NCBI GenBank assembly: GCA_037447655.1
Contig: JBBHKE010000024.1
Coordinates: 1-35,421 of the forward strand
Length of the DNA stretch: 35,421 bases
Direction of reading: 5' to 3'
Source of the DNA: Zygnema cylindricum
Taxonomy: Eukaryota > Streptophyta > Zygnematophyceae > Zygnematales > Zygnemataceae
Below the pieces are notes generated by a model, which saw only the letters and a program-made list of their open reading frames with translations, made no database searches and was not told the DNA's origin. Positions 35,212-35,421 of the stretch are shown here, piece after piece; position 1 is the first letter of the stretch; every line of letters begins with the position of its first letter. The position numbers and the translations under genes were made by a program.

Positions 35212-35397
35212 CGTCAGATTTGGAGGATCTGACGGTCTTTGATGAAAGCAACGATCTAAGAAGATCACATGATAAGCCCATAACACAACTTACGATGGGA
35301 ATATCGTCAGATTCGGACGATCGGACGGTCGCTGATGAAAGTAGCGATCTAAGAAGATCACATGGAAAGCCCGTAACACAACTTACGCTAAAGGCGG
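35212..35397 (+). repeat. Two-copy 93-bp tandem repeat
   Basis: Units start CGTCAGATT at 35212 and 35305. Each contains GATGAAAG, then CGATCTAAGAAGATCACATG and GTAACACAACTTACG or a close variant. Unit 1 begins with a hairpin, CCGTCAGAT facing ATCTGACGG. The array may continue beyond the window. Confidence 0.85.
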
Positions 35398-35421
35398 CCT
35401 ACAAAAGGCCTACCAAAAAAC

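Noticed and set aside
35212-35397. CRISPR array
   Set aside because: Two 93-bp direct repeats without spacers in a plant-like nuclear context; this is an ordinary tandem repeat.

Overview
The window looks like a repeat-rich nuclear segment from a land plant. The evidence is a spliced R2R3-MYB transcription factor gene with GT-AG introns, Ty1/copia retrotransposons with the usual plant domain order, a TRIM element primed by initiator tRNA-Met, and a hAT-type element. The species cannot be named from the sequence. Only one intact protein-coding gene is evident. Almost everything else is transposon debris of different ages.

Layout. Positions 1-8515 hold broken copies of one Ty1/copia family (family 1, LTRs about 0.86-0.9 kb, polypurine tract AAGGGGAG directly before the 3' LTR). 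Positions 4258-14936 form a chained arrangement (internal region, LTR, internal region, LTR remnant). Two internal copies in it share a 1303-bp block with identical stops and frameshifts. The second copy is cut by two opposed copies of an unrelated 1.4-kb LTR, one of them a clean solo LTR with a GATTG target duplication. Positions 14937-15835 are the integrase part of a second, more decayed copia family. Positions 15836-18573 are AT-rich, with MITE-like pieces and no recognised gene. Positions 18574-24137 are a further family-1 chain (LTR, internally deleted body, LTR, truncated body) interrupted by a 925-bp hAT-like element with an 8-bp ATATATAT target duplication.

Positions 24138-26890 are intergenic DNA with dispersed repeats. 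On the minus strand, 29761-26891 encodes a 438-residue R2R3-MYB protein in four exons, all joined in phase 0. Its second intron carries the most interesting object in the window: a 516-bp TRIM (28525-29040) with 229/230-bp LTRs, perfect ATCCT target duplications, a primer-binding site for initiator tRNA-Met and only 57 bp of internal sequence. Each LTR contains a complete 73-nt tRNA-like cloverleaf with A and B boxes and a following T4 terminator, that is, a whole RNA polymerase III gene. This parallels Cassandra TRIMs, which carry 5S rRNA in their LTRs, but with a tRNA-like unit. I could not check whether it has been described before.

Positions 30215-34991 are a roughly 4.8-kb structure with inverted arms of about 0.75 and 1.1 kb around a non-coding core built of dispersed repeats and CACCGCC-type MITEs. 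The window ends in palindromes and a two-copy 93-bp tandem repeat.
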